A stretch of 64,000 nt of DNA from Schistosoma haematobium (GCF_000699445.3 NC_067195.1:11708287-11772286); one strand, 5' to 3'. Positions 32,400-44,740 are shown, counted from the first letter of the stretch. The notes: generated by a model not told the origin, from the sequence alone. A program made the numbers and translations.

Positions 32400-32575
32400 T
32401 ACTGGCTCAGTGGTCTATAGTTTAAGTGTTTGGGCGCGAGACCGAAGGTACTGGGTTCGAATCTCGCATGCGGGATCGTGAGTGCGCGCTGCTGAGTAGT
32501 CCTATACTAGGACGAAACAGTCCTCAAGTGCTTCCAGGTTTCCCATGGTGATGTAACTTTAATTGACTCACGAAT
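32400..32575 (+). repeat. tRNA-like SINE with damaged hammerhead (plus copy)
   Basis: A-box-like TCAGTGGTCTATAG, B-box GGGTTCGAATC (about 32453-32463), then a hammerhead-like CTGAGTA...GGACGAAACAGTCC and the tail AAGTGCTTCCAGG. The core G at position 8 is replaced by T (CTGAGTA), so self-cleavage is unlikely. Stem I GCGCTG/AAGTGC is partly kept. Same family as 33640-33805. Confidence 0.75.
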
Positions 32576-33639
32576 TCAACTAGTAAATTGTACAAAAGTG
32601 TTAAAGGCCGTAAACTAAGGTCTATTGAGGCCTTAACCACACGAAAATTCAAACTCAATTTATGTTTTTAGAGACAATTTGTTCCCACCTTAAACCTACC
32701 ATGGTAATATTAGCTTATTAACCAACGTGACAAAGCTTCAAGTTGTTTTCCATATTATTTTCTTTATTATCTTTGCCTCCTCTTACCCTCCATTTCTAAT
32801 CTAGTTGACCTATTATTTTTATATATAAATGTTCGTAACAAGTATATATTTGTTTGAGATACATTGCGCTAATATAGCACATAGTCTTGATAATATTCGT
32901 TTTCTTATTACACCATCCAAATCCTATTTGTTTGGGTTGATGAGACCAGAGATATTGTTCTCAGTACTGCAATTTTCAGTAGTATTTATTTATCCAAAAT
33001 CTTACTAGGGCTCAAGGCAAGAACCTATAGTTCTTTCGCTGAGAGCTCGGCATTAAGTTCCTAATCATTTATTTGGATTTCGGGACCTACCGGTTATTCA
33101 TTTCATTTGATTATTTTAAATATTTCTCCCATTTGACTAATCAGTTTCATTTAGAGAAAAATTTAAAACAGCGTTTACCTTGAAATCACCATGAGCAACA
33201 TACTGTTATACTTAACATTATCAAATATATGATGCCGTTTATTTTGTTTGATTAATTCGATGGAAAAACTAATGAAGTATAAGTTTTTTAAGTAACATTC
33301 AAATGAGCGAGGTTTGTACAGTAACCTTAATTTAAAACACAAATAAACAGTCCATTTTTGTGTTGCTTGTGTCTCTGTTTATAAATCAACAGTTTTTTTG
33401 GAACGAAGTCAGAGCTGATAATAAGTGTTCAAAATATGATTCGAAAATGAATATCGGCTTCTAAATATCAGGTTTAAGAGTGAATTATGATAAATTAAAA
33501 GTCGGTTTGTCAAAAAAATATAAAATATGTTATCTGACTTTTGGAAACTTTGTTGGTTAAAATAGAAATACAGGAAGACAAAACAATTCATAACAGATAA
33601 TTAGTCTCTTAAATGTTGAATTCATGAGTTGATGAAAGC
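32576..33639. other. No gene seen
   Basis: AT-rich intergenic DNA; nothing recognised. Confidence 0.4.
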
Positions 33640-33805
33640 TAGACCGACATGGAAAACTGAACTCACTAGACGGCCGTTTCGTCCTAGAACGGCACTCCTT
33701 AGCAGTGCGCACTCGCGATCCCGCATGCGGGATTCGAACTCAGTACCTTCGGTCTCGCGCCCAAACGCTTAAACTACAGACCATTGAGCCGGTATCCAAC
33801 AGTGT
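33640..33805 (-). repeat. tRNA-like SINE with damaged hammerhead (minus copy)
   Basis: Reverse complement of the SINE at 32400: A-box-like TCAATGGTCTGTAG, B-box GAGTTCGAATCC (about 33730-33741), then GCACTGCTAAGGAG, GGACGAAACGGCCGTC and TAGTGAGTTC. The core CTGA is changed to CTAA, which removes a conserved G; stem III and the GTC site are intact. Confidence 0.75.
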
Positions 33806-34829
33806 TCATGTCTAATCTTAATCAATTCACGATATTGCGCAACCATTCATCCATTGTATAAAGTAGATACTTGTCTCTTCCAGACACCGGTTGGACTCCA
33901 GTGGCCACGAATTCTCACTAGAACTCCAGGAAATCATCTTAAAGCCAGTCACTAGTGAGCATATGATGATAATGATCAAAATGGGGATTTGTGAAGATTG
34001 TAATAGTTTTAATAGTTAAATTCATGACTCGATGTAAGCTAGAGCACCAGATTTCATATTTCTGTGTAGCCTTTATTCTGTTTGTAGACTATAATTCATT
34101 GTTTGGTGTTAATCATTATGACTATTCATACATAAAATGCTTACCTATATCAATATTTGAGTTTAAAATGATTTTCATGCAGTCAAGTAAATAAAATAGA
34201 CCTATCTACCATTTCAATTTTTGTTAGTAGAGATCACTTTCCAGTTATAGTTCCATATTACTGATCCAAATATGTATGCCATGTGCTATATTAACGATGT
34301 TGTCATAAATTACACCATTCATTGGCTACCACTTGGAACCAGGAAACACGAGACAGCTGCTTCATCATCTAATAGAAATCTTCAACAGCGTACTGCCATG
34401 AATTCACCGGCAAATAAACTTAAAACCTTTAGCTTTCGTGACGAGTTCCTAGTCTTCAGACGAATGGATTACCATCCAACAGTTTAGATGTCTAACTTCA
34501 GTTGATTCGGGATATTGTGCTACCGATATTAAGATGAAATAGCTGTCCAGTGCTTCCTTGTTTTCAGTGTTGGTTTAAATAAGATAAGTAAATGAAGTTA
34601 TTTACGAAAACTCAATCATCTTCACAAACATCCAATATAAAATTTTACTAGATAGTTTCTAGAAACTCCCGCTTCGGTCTTGGCACCCGGGCGATATCAC
34701 AGCCCATACAAATAGAATGAAATGACGATGTTTACGGAAAGTACTATTCTTGCTTCAATTAACAGTCAAATGACTCACATTATTATTATTATTATTACTG
34801 GATATAGACGCATCCCAGAGTTAGTGTTC
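33806..34829. other. No gene seen; simple (ATT)n run
   Basis: AT-rich. A trinucleotide ATT run lies at about 34780-34797. The ORFs at 33991 and 34272 show no family features. Confidence 0.4.
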
Positions 34830-34896
34830 ACCTCGGAATTCAAACAGTACCTTTTGCTTCAAACACCATCGGGTTATCCACTAAGCTAATGAATCT
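34830..34896 (-). repeat. tRNA-like SINE head, degenerate
   Basis: On the minus strand TTAGCTTAGTGGATAACCC (A-box-like) precedes GGTACTGTTTGAATTCC (B-box-like). No hammerhead follows. It abuts the left arm of the palindromic element at 34909. Confidence 0.45.
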
Positions 34897-34908
34897 AGAG
34901 AGACACTC

Positions 34909-35201
34909 AATTGGAATTGTTTGGATTATCTCGTTGTTGATAATCTGACTGAAATTTGATCAGACTTTGTTGACACATGAGCATACTGTGAGGGCTTCCT
35001 CAATATACCCATTATGAAACAAGTTTATTCAGAATAAATAGAATGTGGTTAGCAGTGGGAGCCGAGACATGCATTTCTATATCAAATTGTGTCATAATGG
35101 GTATATTGAGGCGATCCTCATAGTATGCTCATGTTCCAGCCAAGACTAATGAAATTCCAGTCAAAATATCAACAATAAGATTATCCAAACTACTGCAATT
35201 T
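34909..35201. mobile_element. Palindromic MITE-like element
   Basis: About 290 bp that can fold back on itself: the left arm (34909-35020) and the right arm (35090-35201) are inverted copies, best in the inner 40 bp (GAGCATACTGTGAGG against its complement near 35115-35131, and CTCAATATACCCATTATGA near 35002-35020). The outer parts agree at about three quarters of positions (GTTTGGATTATC against GATTATCCAAAC). The roughly 70-bp centre includes GTTTATTCAGAATAAATAG. No ORF. Long inverted arms without coding capacity fit a MITE or foldback element; the parent transposon is unknown. A partial copy is at 39269-39428. Confidence 0.75.
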
Positions 35202-35374
35202 AAGGATAAATTAATGGTTTGAATGAAAAAAACCCTAGAGGAATAAGTTTATTGAATTGGAGTCATATTTAATATACCTTTGAATTTTTTAAAGAAACAT
35301 CCTAAACAATTACAATTTCGTTATTTGTTTTCGTTCATTAGCTTGTAAATAAAGCCTTGAGTTAAATGTAATGG

Positions 35375-35530
35375 ACCCCGGCTTCGTGGTCCAGAGGTTA
35401 GGCGTTCATGCACGAGATTGATGATCCTAGGTTCTGTTCTAGGATCCATGGTCGTGAATACCTATTCGTGAGCAGTCCCAAATGAAAGTGAGACGGCTGT
35501 CCAGTGCTTTCAAGATCTCATTAGTGGTCA
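35375..35530 (+). repeat. tRNA-like SINE with remnant hammerhead
   Basis: A-box-like TTCGTGGTCCAGAGGTTAG (from about 35385), a B-box relic AGGTTCTGTTCTAG, then TTCGTGAGCAGTCCC and GTCCAGTGCTTTCAAG. The CTGANGA core and GAAA are both lost; only the stem I region and tail remain. Related to the SINEs at 32400 and 33640. Confidence 0.55.
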
Positions 35531-37365
35531 AGTTGAGATCAGTTCATGATTTTAAATAATAAATCTAATCTGGTAATTGCAACTATAAGCTCTATGATTT
35601 CAACTTAAAATTTACTACAGCTAGTGATGAATCTGTTAAGTGTTTAATTCCTTTAGAACATGATAGTACTGATGGTCATAGTTAATTTGGTTTGCTTTAT
35701 ATTTAACCTACAATAAATTAATAATAGTTGAATGAATAAATTAACTAATAATAAATATTTCATAAGTCAAGGTACTTGACTAAATGAGGTCACAGCTTCC
35801 AAACTGTCGTGCGAAATTGTGGGCAACTATTGTAGTTGTGTTATTTTCTTTAAGTGGCATTAAAAATTAGGCATTCACACTGTGTAGTACTAAGTATCAT
35901 AAGATTATGTTTAGATGGAATCTTCATATGACTACTGGTTAATATTTTCGCGATATTCCAATTACATGATGAGCATATATACTGTCCGCACCCGTAAATT
36001 TTTAAATGTATTTTTTTAAGATCACTTCTTTTAATCAACATAATACTTATTAAAACACAATTATATGAACGAAGAATATTCTTTTCAATAACTTCTCATC
36101 AAGTTCTACAATTATCTCATATCCAAATTAATAATCCATAAAATTGGCCAGATTTAAGGCAGGGTACGTCATTTGAAAATGGTAACCAGACTAAGAATGT
36201 GACTCAATTATTGTATCGTAATGTGATAACAATGAGATATAAAGTCCTTTCATTTGATTATGAATTAAATTATAATTCCCTAAAACTAGGAAGTCTCGCT
36301 TCTGAATAAATTAATTGTCCAGTGTTTATTGCTTAATATTAATTAGGAACAAAACTTCCTTCAGAAAATCAGTTTCACAACAGAATAAGAACACTGAAAA
36401 CTTTTACATTCCTCGAGTTCAGCTCATGTTCCCATATTTTCTAGTGTTCTTGATTTACAACTGAGTGAAGGTGTTAGTTATTAAAGGTTTTTCTAAACAA
36501 TGTTCTGATGTGTATAAACAGCTTAGCTTTTCCAAATTAACATTTACACGTGTTTTGTACAAACACATACTAGTCTATCATAACAATTTCAAACAAGCGG
36601 TTTATGGAAAGTTTCCTTTGAACAAAAAAAGCATACCACAAAAACACTCCTTTTGTTACGTATAGTGTCCAAGAATTCATACTGAAGCACATTCTTTCTA
36701 TAAACGACCTCAGCTACTCGAGGCAAAAGACCGAGAATGAAAAAGGAAGTTTACCTGGCTAATGCGAATCCCATGACATGTATTGATTTATATACTTATG
36801 TATTTCTGTTTCTTAAAAACTGACCCTATCAGTGGTTAAGATCTTATCCCTTGAGAATAAAAATCATTTATGAACCAATCATGTAAAGTTTTTGTTGCGA
36901 TTGCTAACTGGGCCAACGTATCACATTTCACTCTCGAAAAATTGATTTCCTTTTCGAATTCAGTCGAATGCGCTGGAATGGGTACACATCAATTCCCATC
37001 TTCTAGTGTTGATCGAGCAAGCAAATATGTCATGAATTACTATCGTCATGTAATCATTAAGTAACAATTTAAGGTTTTTTAATTGATTAGAGTGGATTCA
37101 CTCACCAACCATAATGAAGACGTCTTTACTTAGCGACATGACACAGACTAGCTATCTGTGACATCATACGATATCTTGATCATCCACTCTCAATATTTTC
37201 TAACCTACTTTGTGTTAGCCAGTCAAGCGTGTATACGACTTATGAGTAAGTATTATAAATGTGCTAACGACCTCCGTTGATAAAAGCCCTTAGATTTAAC
37301 AATTGGCTTGTTGTATCTTACTAGTACTCTACATCCACACGTAAGGATAATCATTTAGTGTTTTC
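35531..37365. other. No gene seen
   Basis: AT-rich DNA without a supported exon or repeat; small ORFs here have no family features. Confidence 0.4.
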
Positions 37366-37370
37366 GTTAA

Positions 37371-37731
37371 TGTTGTAACGGGAGGACTGCAGGTTTTGAT
37401 AAGCAGCGTTTATATCGATCGATTACAGTGACACGTAAAACATGTAAGGACGACATAGAGTCTCGATTGGTCCCGCTTCCCTGTCTAGCCCAGCCAGTTG
37501 AGTCTAGAACGCAATTCACAGCCTATGAGTTATGAATCATTATATTTCAGACATACTCTATTTATATACCAAACAAACAAACCACATCGTACCATAAAAT
37601 AGAAAACAACATTTACACAATATTTAACGAGTGAAATAAATAATGACCAATAGGGAATGCCCATTTAGAGTCCAAGGATGTCATTAGACTTAACTTGATA
37701 ATGATTGGTATATTCCTCAGCATACCTAACA
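37371..37731 (-). repeat. Solo LTR with target-site duplication
   Basis: Minus-strand sequence of 361 bp beginning TGTTAGG and ending TTACAACA, flanked by identical 5-bp GTTAA at 37366-37370 and 37732-37736. No internal region or second LTR is attached, the outcome expected from LTR-LTR recombination. It aligns with the LTR at 24595-24970; a TATA-like TATAAATAGAG lies inside. Confidence 0.8.
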
Positions 37732-37736
37732 GTTAA

Positions 37737-39268
37737 AATGATGGATCTTCAGTTTTGAGTGGACTTATTGCGAAACTTGTAAACACATTTCGGTTGATGA
37801 ATAGAATTTGATTAGCTATGAGGACTAGATTAAAATTAAATTGATTTTTATTCAATGATCAAACAACATAAAATCTCAGTCCAATCAAAGACCAGTCAGG
37901 CCTTGAACAGCTAACTGATTATGTTCATGGTTGTGGCCCTGGCCGACGCATATGTAACTAGCAGGAGAAATCATATGCCTTTGGTTAACGGAATCACTCT
38001 TCCATAATATACTACAAAATGGCTTCCAATCACCTAAAATCAAGAGCATTTTTAGTCAATTTGAGACTACTTAAGATATTATGCGCAACAGAATAATAAA
38101 TCGATTATAATTTCTAGATTACTAGATTACCGAATGAACATATAAATGCATATGAATCTCATAAGATATTTAGTCTTGTAAACTCTCCTGTCTTTTGTCT
38201 TCATGAAATTTCCTTACGTTCATAAACTTTATTTTATCCATCTTTTCCGTAAAGTGAAAATCAGTAAATTTTTACGCTTTACAAAATGGGAACACTAAAC
38301 AATTTGTCTACTTCAATGGTCGTAAGGATTCTATGTTCATGTCCGTCAATCGTAGATGTATCTTCCAGCAAAACCATAAAAGTATTGAAGAAAATTTCAC
38401 AAACGTAGATGTGATTATAGTTTTACGATATATATATACATTAATCATTTGTTTATGTAATTAAATGTAACTCAAATATTGTAAAGGTATTAAAAACAGA
38501 AAAATGGTGTTTATGTCAAAACCACGTGACTAAGATTGCTTTATTAAACGATTTTAAAGCTATTTAACATATAAGGTCGTGGTTACTAGTATGATCTAAT
38601 TAAATGAAATTATAATTTAATTTTAAACTAACTAAAACGATGATGTTTAAAATTAATTAATGTAATGTGATTTTTAGCTTTGACTAGATAATGCATGCTT
38701 CAATCCTCATTTATTAAAAATCTGCAATTGAATTTTGTTAAATTAAGAATTGTTTATTCATTCAGTCTTTATATGAAGACACATTTACTCACAAAGATCT
38801 ATTCTCTGCGTGTTACAGATACTTAGGAATTTCATTTAATCAGTTACTACTAACTTATCGTCTCCTTCAGCTGGTCTGTCAATATTACTTGTAGCTATAA
38901 CTTGATTATATTTCGGGTTGAGGATAGAAATTAAATCCAGTACTCGTGTTTCGTACTCTCTGGAATTCGTTAATTTGATAATAATATGTTCACTCAATCA
39001 ACACAAAAATCCCTTTGAACGTCCGTGTGCCACTCTCTAGATTACTGAGTCAATAAAGCAGTCAATTATTTCAGTGTATATAATGTTTAGTATTGTTTAG
39101 ATGCGTTTAATTTTTGGTAAACTTGAAATGTATTTGGTAATGCACTCAGATAGTTCAATATTTCAATTGCTACATACAAAATTCAGCAACTAAGATGAAT
39201 TATTAGCTCAACCAATAATTCATTTGAATTTTATTAGTTTTGAAACTTCAACAGCATCAATGCCTTTT
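37737..39268. other. No gene seen
   Basis: AT-rich intergenic DNA; nothing recognised. Confidence 0.4.
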
Positions 39269-39428
39269 ATGAAACAAGTTTATTCAGAATAAATAGAATG
39301 TGGTTAGCAGTGGGAGCCGAGACATGCATTTCTATATCAAATTGTGTCATAATGGGTATATTGAGGCGATCCTCATAGTATGCTCATGTTCCAGCCAAGA
39401 CTAATGAAATTTCCGGCAGAATATCAAC
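39269..39428. repeat. Partial copy of the palindromic MITE-like element
   Basis: 160 bp almost identical to 35015-35172 (centre plus right arm). The left arm is absent: similarity starts abruptly at ATGAAACAAG. The outermost part of the right arm is diverged. Confidence 0.85.
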
Positions 39429-40124
39429 AGCGAGAAGTCTATAATATGTATTGCTTGGTGAAATGCTTACTTCGATGAATCAGTCATCTAGGCAAAGACG
39501 CATAGAACTTCTAAAATTAATTTTATTGTTATTTGAGTTTCTGAAAGTAAATATCGAGAATTTACAGCATATAGAAATGTGTAATAACTTGCAGTAGACT
39601 AAAATTACACATAAATCAATTTCAGTAGCACACCTAAAGTTATATATATTTGAATAAAGACCAAAAGAATTAAGCGAAGGAAATTTTCTTTTCGACGAAA
39701 TCATTTACTTAAGTCGTACATTCGTATTTATCGTTGTTTGATAAGTTTATAAGTCTATAGAAGCACAGAAGAGATCGCATCATACAGTTGTTCGAGACTT
39801 CAAATATTAGAAAGAGTTTGTTTCATGATCAGGTGATTAAAGGAGAATAGAGAGACGAAAATAATTTACATGTTAGAACTATGAGGGAAAATTGTCCACT
39901 TGACAGATAATAAGAAAAATGAAAAACGTAAAGGCTATGATCACACTTTAATAATATTCATAAAAAATTTCTAGAGGACAATGATAAATTATAACGGTTT
40001 TAAAAAAGTACAAAATGATAATAAAACCAATATCAAAACGTACTACAGAAGAGAATTAGGGCCAAGAGAGGATGAGAGGTTGAACGTTTTGATTTCACAT
40101 GCAGAGTTTGAGCTTGAATTGATG
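39429..40124. other. No gene seen
   Basis: AT-rich intergenic DNA without supported features. Confidence 0.4.
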
Positions 40125-40420
40125 GGTCTCAAACACCTGAACAGTTTACAGATTTTTTGTTTAACTTCCGTTTGATCCAATTCTTTTGGTTATATAGATT
40201 ACTTTGAAGGATAATTTCTTTGAAGCAAAGTAGCCAGAGTAGATTATGTACTTCCGTATCGAACTGGTGATAGGTTTTTATTCCTCCTTTTAAAGCCACA
40301 CCGTGTAATGTTCTGAGACGCGTTTGTTGGTGATCACTTTGTGCAACCAATGTAGCCTCTCCCACAAAAGTAAGTAAGTTCATAGATGCACTTATTGCAT
40401 GTAGTAAAATATTATACATT
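40125..40420 (-). pseudogene. Possible second Penelope-like GIY-YIG remnant
   Basis: On the minus strand one frame reads TYFCGRGYIGCTK, with the C-x-C/G-x-x-YIG arrangement of the Penelope GIY-YIG nuclease. After a stop the neighbouring frame continues QQTRLRTLHGVALKGGIK, placed like the R-x-x-x-R-x-x-EH segment. The frame is broken between the two halves and no RT domain is seen. Shorter and less certain than the remnant at 31966. Confidence 0.4.
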
Positions 40421-41050
40421 TCGGATTTTTCTTTGTTCAGTAATAATAATAATGCACACGTCAGAATAATTGAATATCTTGCATTAAAACAGTGAATTTT
40501 TATTTAAAACATATGCGTACAAAATAATGTCTAATAGTCTTCACTGTTGTTATTTAACTATTCTTGGAAATATTTGATTGCAATCCAAAGTATTTTTAAT
40601 AAATAATCACTTATTCCACAAAGTCTTATAATGGTCAGCATGTAGAATCAAATGGATTTTGAAAAGAATTCGTTGTCTACTAAAGACTGAATTAACGACA
40701 ATAAAAATTCATGCGTTATAAATTTGTGTATTTATTATTATAAATGATATATATGCTACAGGTTTTGTTGTTTATACTAACTCAAATCTTTCCATGACAG
40801 TAGTGATTTAGTCTATGACAATATAACACAATTTCAGATGGTTGTTTAATCATTTTGCAATCTTGTCAAATTTGTATTGAACTACATTACTCTAAAGTGA
40901 GTATGATATAAAAATGAAATGTGATTAGTTTATCAATTATTTACCTGCTTGAATGTAATGCTTGTAAATCAGTGCATAAATTATTTCAAGCATTAATCTG
41001 ATAAAAACATATATAGTTAATGAATCATTAAATTTAATGTATTTTTTCAA
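40421..41050. other. No gene seen
   Basis: AT-rich intergenic DNA. Confidence 0.4.
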
Positions 41051-41160
41051 TATTACGCAGTGCTGAGGAGTCACACAATAGGACGAAACGGCCGTTAAGT
41101 GCTTCCAGGTTTCCGTGGTGGTCTAGCTTCAAATGAATCATGATCTCAACCACTGAAATT
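41051..41160 (+). repeat. 5'-truncated SINE with hammerhead core
   Basis: Begins close to the ribozyme: CTGAGGA (41063-41069), then a GGACGAAAC box with GAAA at 41085-41088, the site GTT instead of GTC (41094-41096), and the tail AAGTGCTTCCAGGTTTCCG shared with the SINEs at 32400 and 43110. The core is intact (position 7 is free to vary) but the 5' strand of stem I is lost and the cleavage triplet is weaker. Confidence 0.65.
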
Positions 41161-41663
41161 ACTATAATATCCACAAAAACCTTGATTTTCAATATTGTCT
41201 CAAAGAATGAGGGTTCCATTCTTTTATAAGTGTGAAAAACGTCCCATTGCCCTTCTATTTATCTACTCATCTATCTATCAATCCATCCGTTTATCTACAA
41301 ATATATTTATCCACAAATCTCTCTATCTACCTACGTTCAATCCCAAGAACATATCGCGAAAAAACCTCAGAACGATGAGATTAAAGGCTTCTAGTGTAGT
41401 GAACAGAACACGGGTTGGGACAATCGAGTGTATTTAACACACATTACAGGACTTGTTAATAAAATCTAACAATCATAAAGTAAATGCTTAATTTGCAAAA
41501 TGTCCACCAATTGTCTCAAAATGACTCAGACTTCATTGTTCTTGCATTTTCATACAAATTGCATCCTGTTTCCATTCTTTACTGTTCGATCCTCTTGTCT
41601 CTCTGCTGCCAAACCTTCTGTTCACGACTAACATCATATACTACTTATGTCAATATAAATAAA
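41161..41663. other. No gene seen; degenerate (ATCT)n-like run
   Basis: Contains an irregular CTAT/CTAC-rich tract around 41255-41335. ORFs here are low-complexity. Confidence 0.4.
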
Positions 41664-42267
41664 GCAAGAACAAACATTGATGCAGAATAGTATGAATTCA
41701 TATTATTTCGAGGTTTCTCGTCAGCTGCTTACAAACCAAAATTGTGATAGAATTTTTACATGGAGATAGTGTGAAAACAATTGATATAAATGAGTGTAAA
41801 TAACTTGATTACAATAATAACTATATATATATGCTAGAAACAGGTCAGAGGTCCAAAGAGGGGGGGTTAATCCACGGTGGATGGTGTAATAACTTAGTGA
41901 AGTTCATAAATTGTGTGATAATTGTAGAGATTAATGAAATTAAATAATGATAAGGTAGATTACGTAATAATAATAATAATAATTAATTTAATTCCATTAA
42001 TCTCTACAATTATCACACAATTTATGAACTTCACTAAATTATTACACCATCCACCGTGGATTAACCCCCCCTCTTTGGACCTCTGACCTGTTTCTAGCAT
42101 ATATATATAGTTATTATTGTAATCAAGTTATTTACACTCATTTATATCAATTGTTTTCACACTATCTCCATGTAAAAATTCTATCACAATTTTGGTTTGT
42201 AAGCAGCTGACGAGAAACCTCGAAATAATATGAATTCATACTATTCTGCATCAATGTTTGTTCTTGC
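41664..42267. repeat. Long near-perfect inverted repeat (279-bp arms)
   Basis: The left arm 41664-41942 and right arm 41989-42267 are inverted copies with only two mismatches and no gaps, separated by 46 bp that include an (AAT)n run. Weaker pairing continues about 10 bp beyond the outer ends. The arms contain no ORF. The DNA could extrude a large cruciform and any transcript would be a long hairpin. It may be a foldback transposon, a recent inverted duplication, or an assembly artefact. A diverged relative of the outer arm end lies at 42865-42950. Confidence 0.95.
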
Positions 42268-42864
42268 TCTATTTAAATTCATAAAGGGAACCAATTGTAT
42301 GTCAATATAAGTAGCACACACCACACTAGCAGTGCTATTGCAACACATTTTTTTTGAAACAGAGCATTGAGTTGATAGACTGAAATCTATCAGCATCATC
42401 AATCAGCAGTCAAATTTTATTCTTCTCAAATTCACTGAATGCATAGACACCAAATACTTCAAGCATGATTTATGTATCCATAAGTAAACAGTTGTAAACC
42501 ATTTCTTGCTTTGATGGCTTATCGTCAGTTTATTATATCATTTTTGCAATTTTTTCTCTCTTGTTTCAATTACATCACTTATCTCAAATCCACAGTTTTA
42601 CTTTAGACTGTTTTACTTAAATGCTACTAATTTATGTTTAGCTGCTTCATTACATAATCAATTAATTATTGAAGCCGTATGATATCTTGTTGCCATGTCT
42701 TGTGATCCAGAAGTTTCTCTCGCACATTATATTTATTTACAACACTATATGTTGCCAATCTCACTACATTTATTCAAACCGCTGCTCTACCATGATGATA
42801 CGTATTCAATTTTACTGTCATAAATATTTAAATTTTACGGTAATTTTGAATTTAAAATATAATT
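42268..42864. other. No gene seen
   Basis: AT-rich DNA between the inverted repeat and a diverged relative of its arm end. Confidence 0.4.
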
Positions 42865-42950
42865 TGTAAGCACCTGGTGGGAACCTAAGAAAAAAGGATT
42901 CATGCTATTCTTCTCAATTCCTTGTTCTTGCTCTATTCAAGTTAATAAAG
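42865..42950 (+). repeat. Diverged relative of the inverted-repeat arm end
   Basis: GTAAGCACCTGGTGGGAACC, then CTATTCTTCTCAATTCC and TTGTTCTTGCTCTATTCAAG, correspond in order and spacing to 42203-42285, the outer end of the right arm plus flank. So the arm end belongs to a dispersed family. Confidence 0.6.
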
Positions 42951-43109
42951 AAAACTTATTATATGAAGTTACTCTTAAAGTACTGAACCTGTGATTGATG
43001 CATATGAAAACATATGCTATTGTCGTCTAATTATTTGCCAAACCCTACATTTTGACTATGAATAAGCCTCCTGTTCATTTCTAATTTCAGATGGGTTTTG
43101 TGGATATTA

Positions 43110-43280
43110 TAGCAATTTCAATGGTTAAGATCATGAGTCAGTTGAAGCTAGATCACCATGGAAAACCTGGAAGCACTGGATGGCTGTTTCGTCTTATTGT
43201 GGGACTCCGAAGCAGTGCACATCCACGACCTCACCCCCTGTGAGATTCGAACCCAGGACCTGCTGGTTTCGCGCGCGAGC
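43110..43280 (-). repeat. tRNA-like SINE with damaged hammerhead
   Basis: On the minus strand: B-box GGTTCGAATCTCACAG (about 43240-43255), then GCACTGCTTCGGAGTCC, AGACGAAACAGCCATCCAGTG and the tail CTTCCAGGTTTTCCATGG. The core CTGANGA reads CTTCGGA, so cleavage is not expected. Stem I GCACTG/CAGTGC is perfect. Confidence 0.75.
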
Positions 43281-44740
43281 ACTTAATTGATAAATAACCA
43301 CCAACTTATTAACTATTAATCGTAACAATCAAATTTAACAGGATACCTAAATAATCAATAACTTTAATGATGGAGTTATTTTTCTCATCCTAACAAAAAA
43401 TAATGGTAGTAAAATACACTTATTGATGCGCTAATTGTTATTATTGTTTTATTAATATCGATGAATGATGCATTCACTATAATATGATTCAACAAACACT
43501 ATTAGTGACTTCAGACTATTTTGCGAAACGTTTAGTAGTTTTTGTAAGTCTTTTAAACCGATGCAAACTGGATTAATGGACAACTGTTTTAGCTTAAGAT
43601 AATCAAACAATATACGCTTATAAATTCACATTTACCCAAACGAAATAACTCCCAGTAAAGTGCTCCTTGATTTACGGAACTTTCCATATTTATAATATTT
43701 AATCATCAATTGTGAAATTATCAAATATTCCGGAGTACTGAATAACTTAGACAATGGTTTAAACATCATTCATGTTATCACCCTATCTTGTGTTAAACAT
43801 GAAACTTTAGATTGCAAACATTAAGTTGCATTAAAATTTTTAATTTTATACTCAGTGGTATACATGAAATTTTACTAGCGAATGTATTTTCACTGAAATG
43901 AAGCCGCTTTTTAGAACTATCTGATTTCTGTTCGCTGTCTTTCTAACATGAAGCCATGATGTAGGCATTCTCATCCGAGTTTTTCATGTTAGGTTCTTTA
44001 TATTGTATAACAAATATTACGTTATATCAAGCGTTTTTTTTGTAGTTTAAAAGTAAGAATCCATGAGCACATCATGCATGCATCATTACCTCTGTTGGAC
44101 ACATTTTTAGAATAAAGAATTTCAATTCTAGACTAAATCACTTACCTTTTCGTTGTATCAGCCGAATTCGTTACGTTGTCAACTGAGCGTCTCATAATCA
44201 ATAGTAAAAAATGTGTAAATAATCGACAATTTTAACACGTTTTACTTTTTTTAAAAAAACGTTTATTTCTATTTAATCGATAAGAAATACTGATTACGTA
44301 AAAACTTGACAAATATAGGCGGCACAAATTAAAAAGTTTATGATAACACTACAAATCATCTAAGTAAACATTTGTATCATATTAATAACAATGAAATTCA
44401 TTTGTCTTCTAAAAATAAAAATAATATTACCAATTTTAGGATACCTATATATTCATATCCTTCCTTCACTTACGAACAAGTTTCAAGAAAAATCAAAATT
44501 AGTGAGACAGTATTTAGACAAATTAAGAAATGTCGGATAAAGTGAAATAAAATTTACAATAAACCAGAGAGTTAATTTATAGAACTATGCAAGAAAAATA
44601 AATAAACAAACAGGTTATCTGAATAAACAAGGAAATATATAAATTTATTGTATGAATGGATATAATCATTTGTTTTATTTAAGTAAGGTTGTATTGTTTT
44701 ATGTAAGTAAACCATGGAGACTGTTAACAATACTTGCAAT
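43281..44740. other. No further gene; 3' flank of the four-TM gene
   Basis: AT-rich. Minus-strand AATAAA signals near 44643 and further down could end the gene at 44741-46906. Confidence 0.4.
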
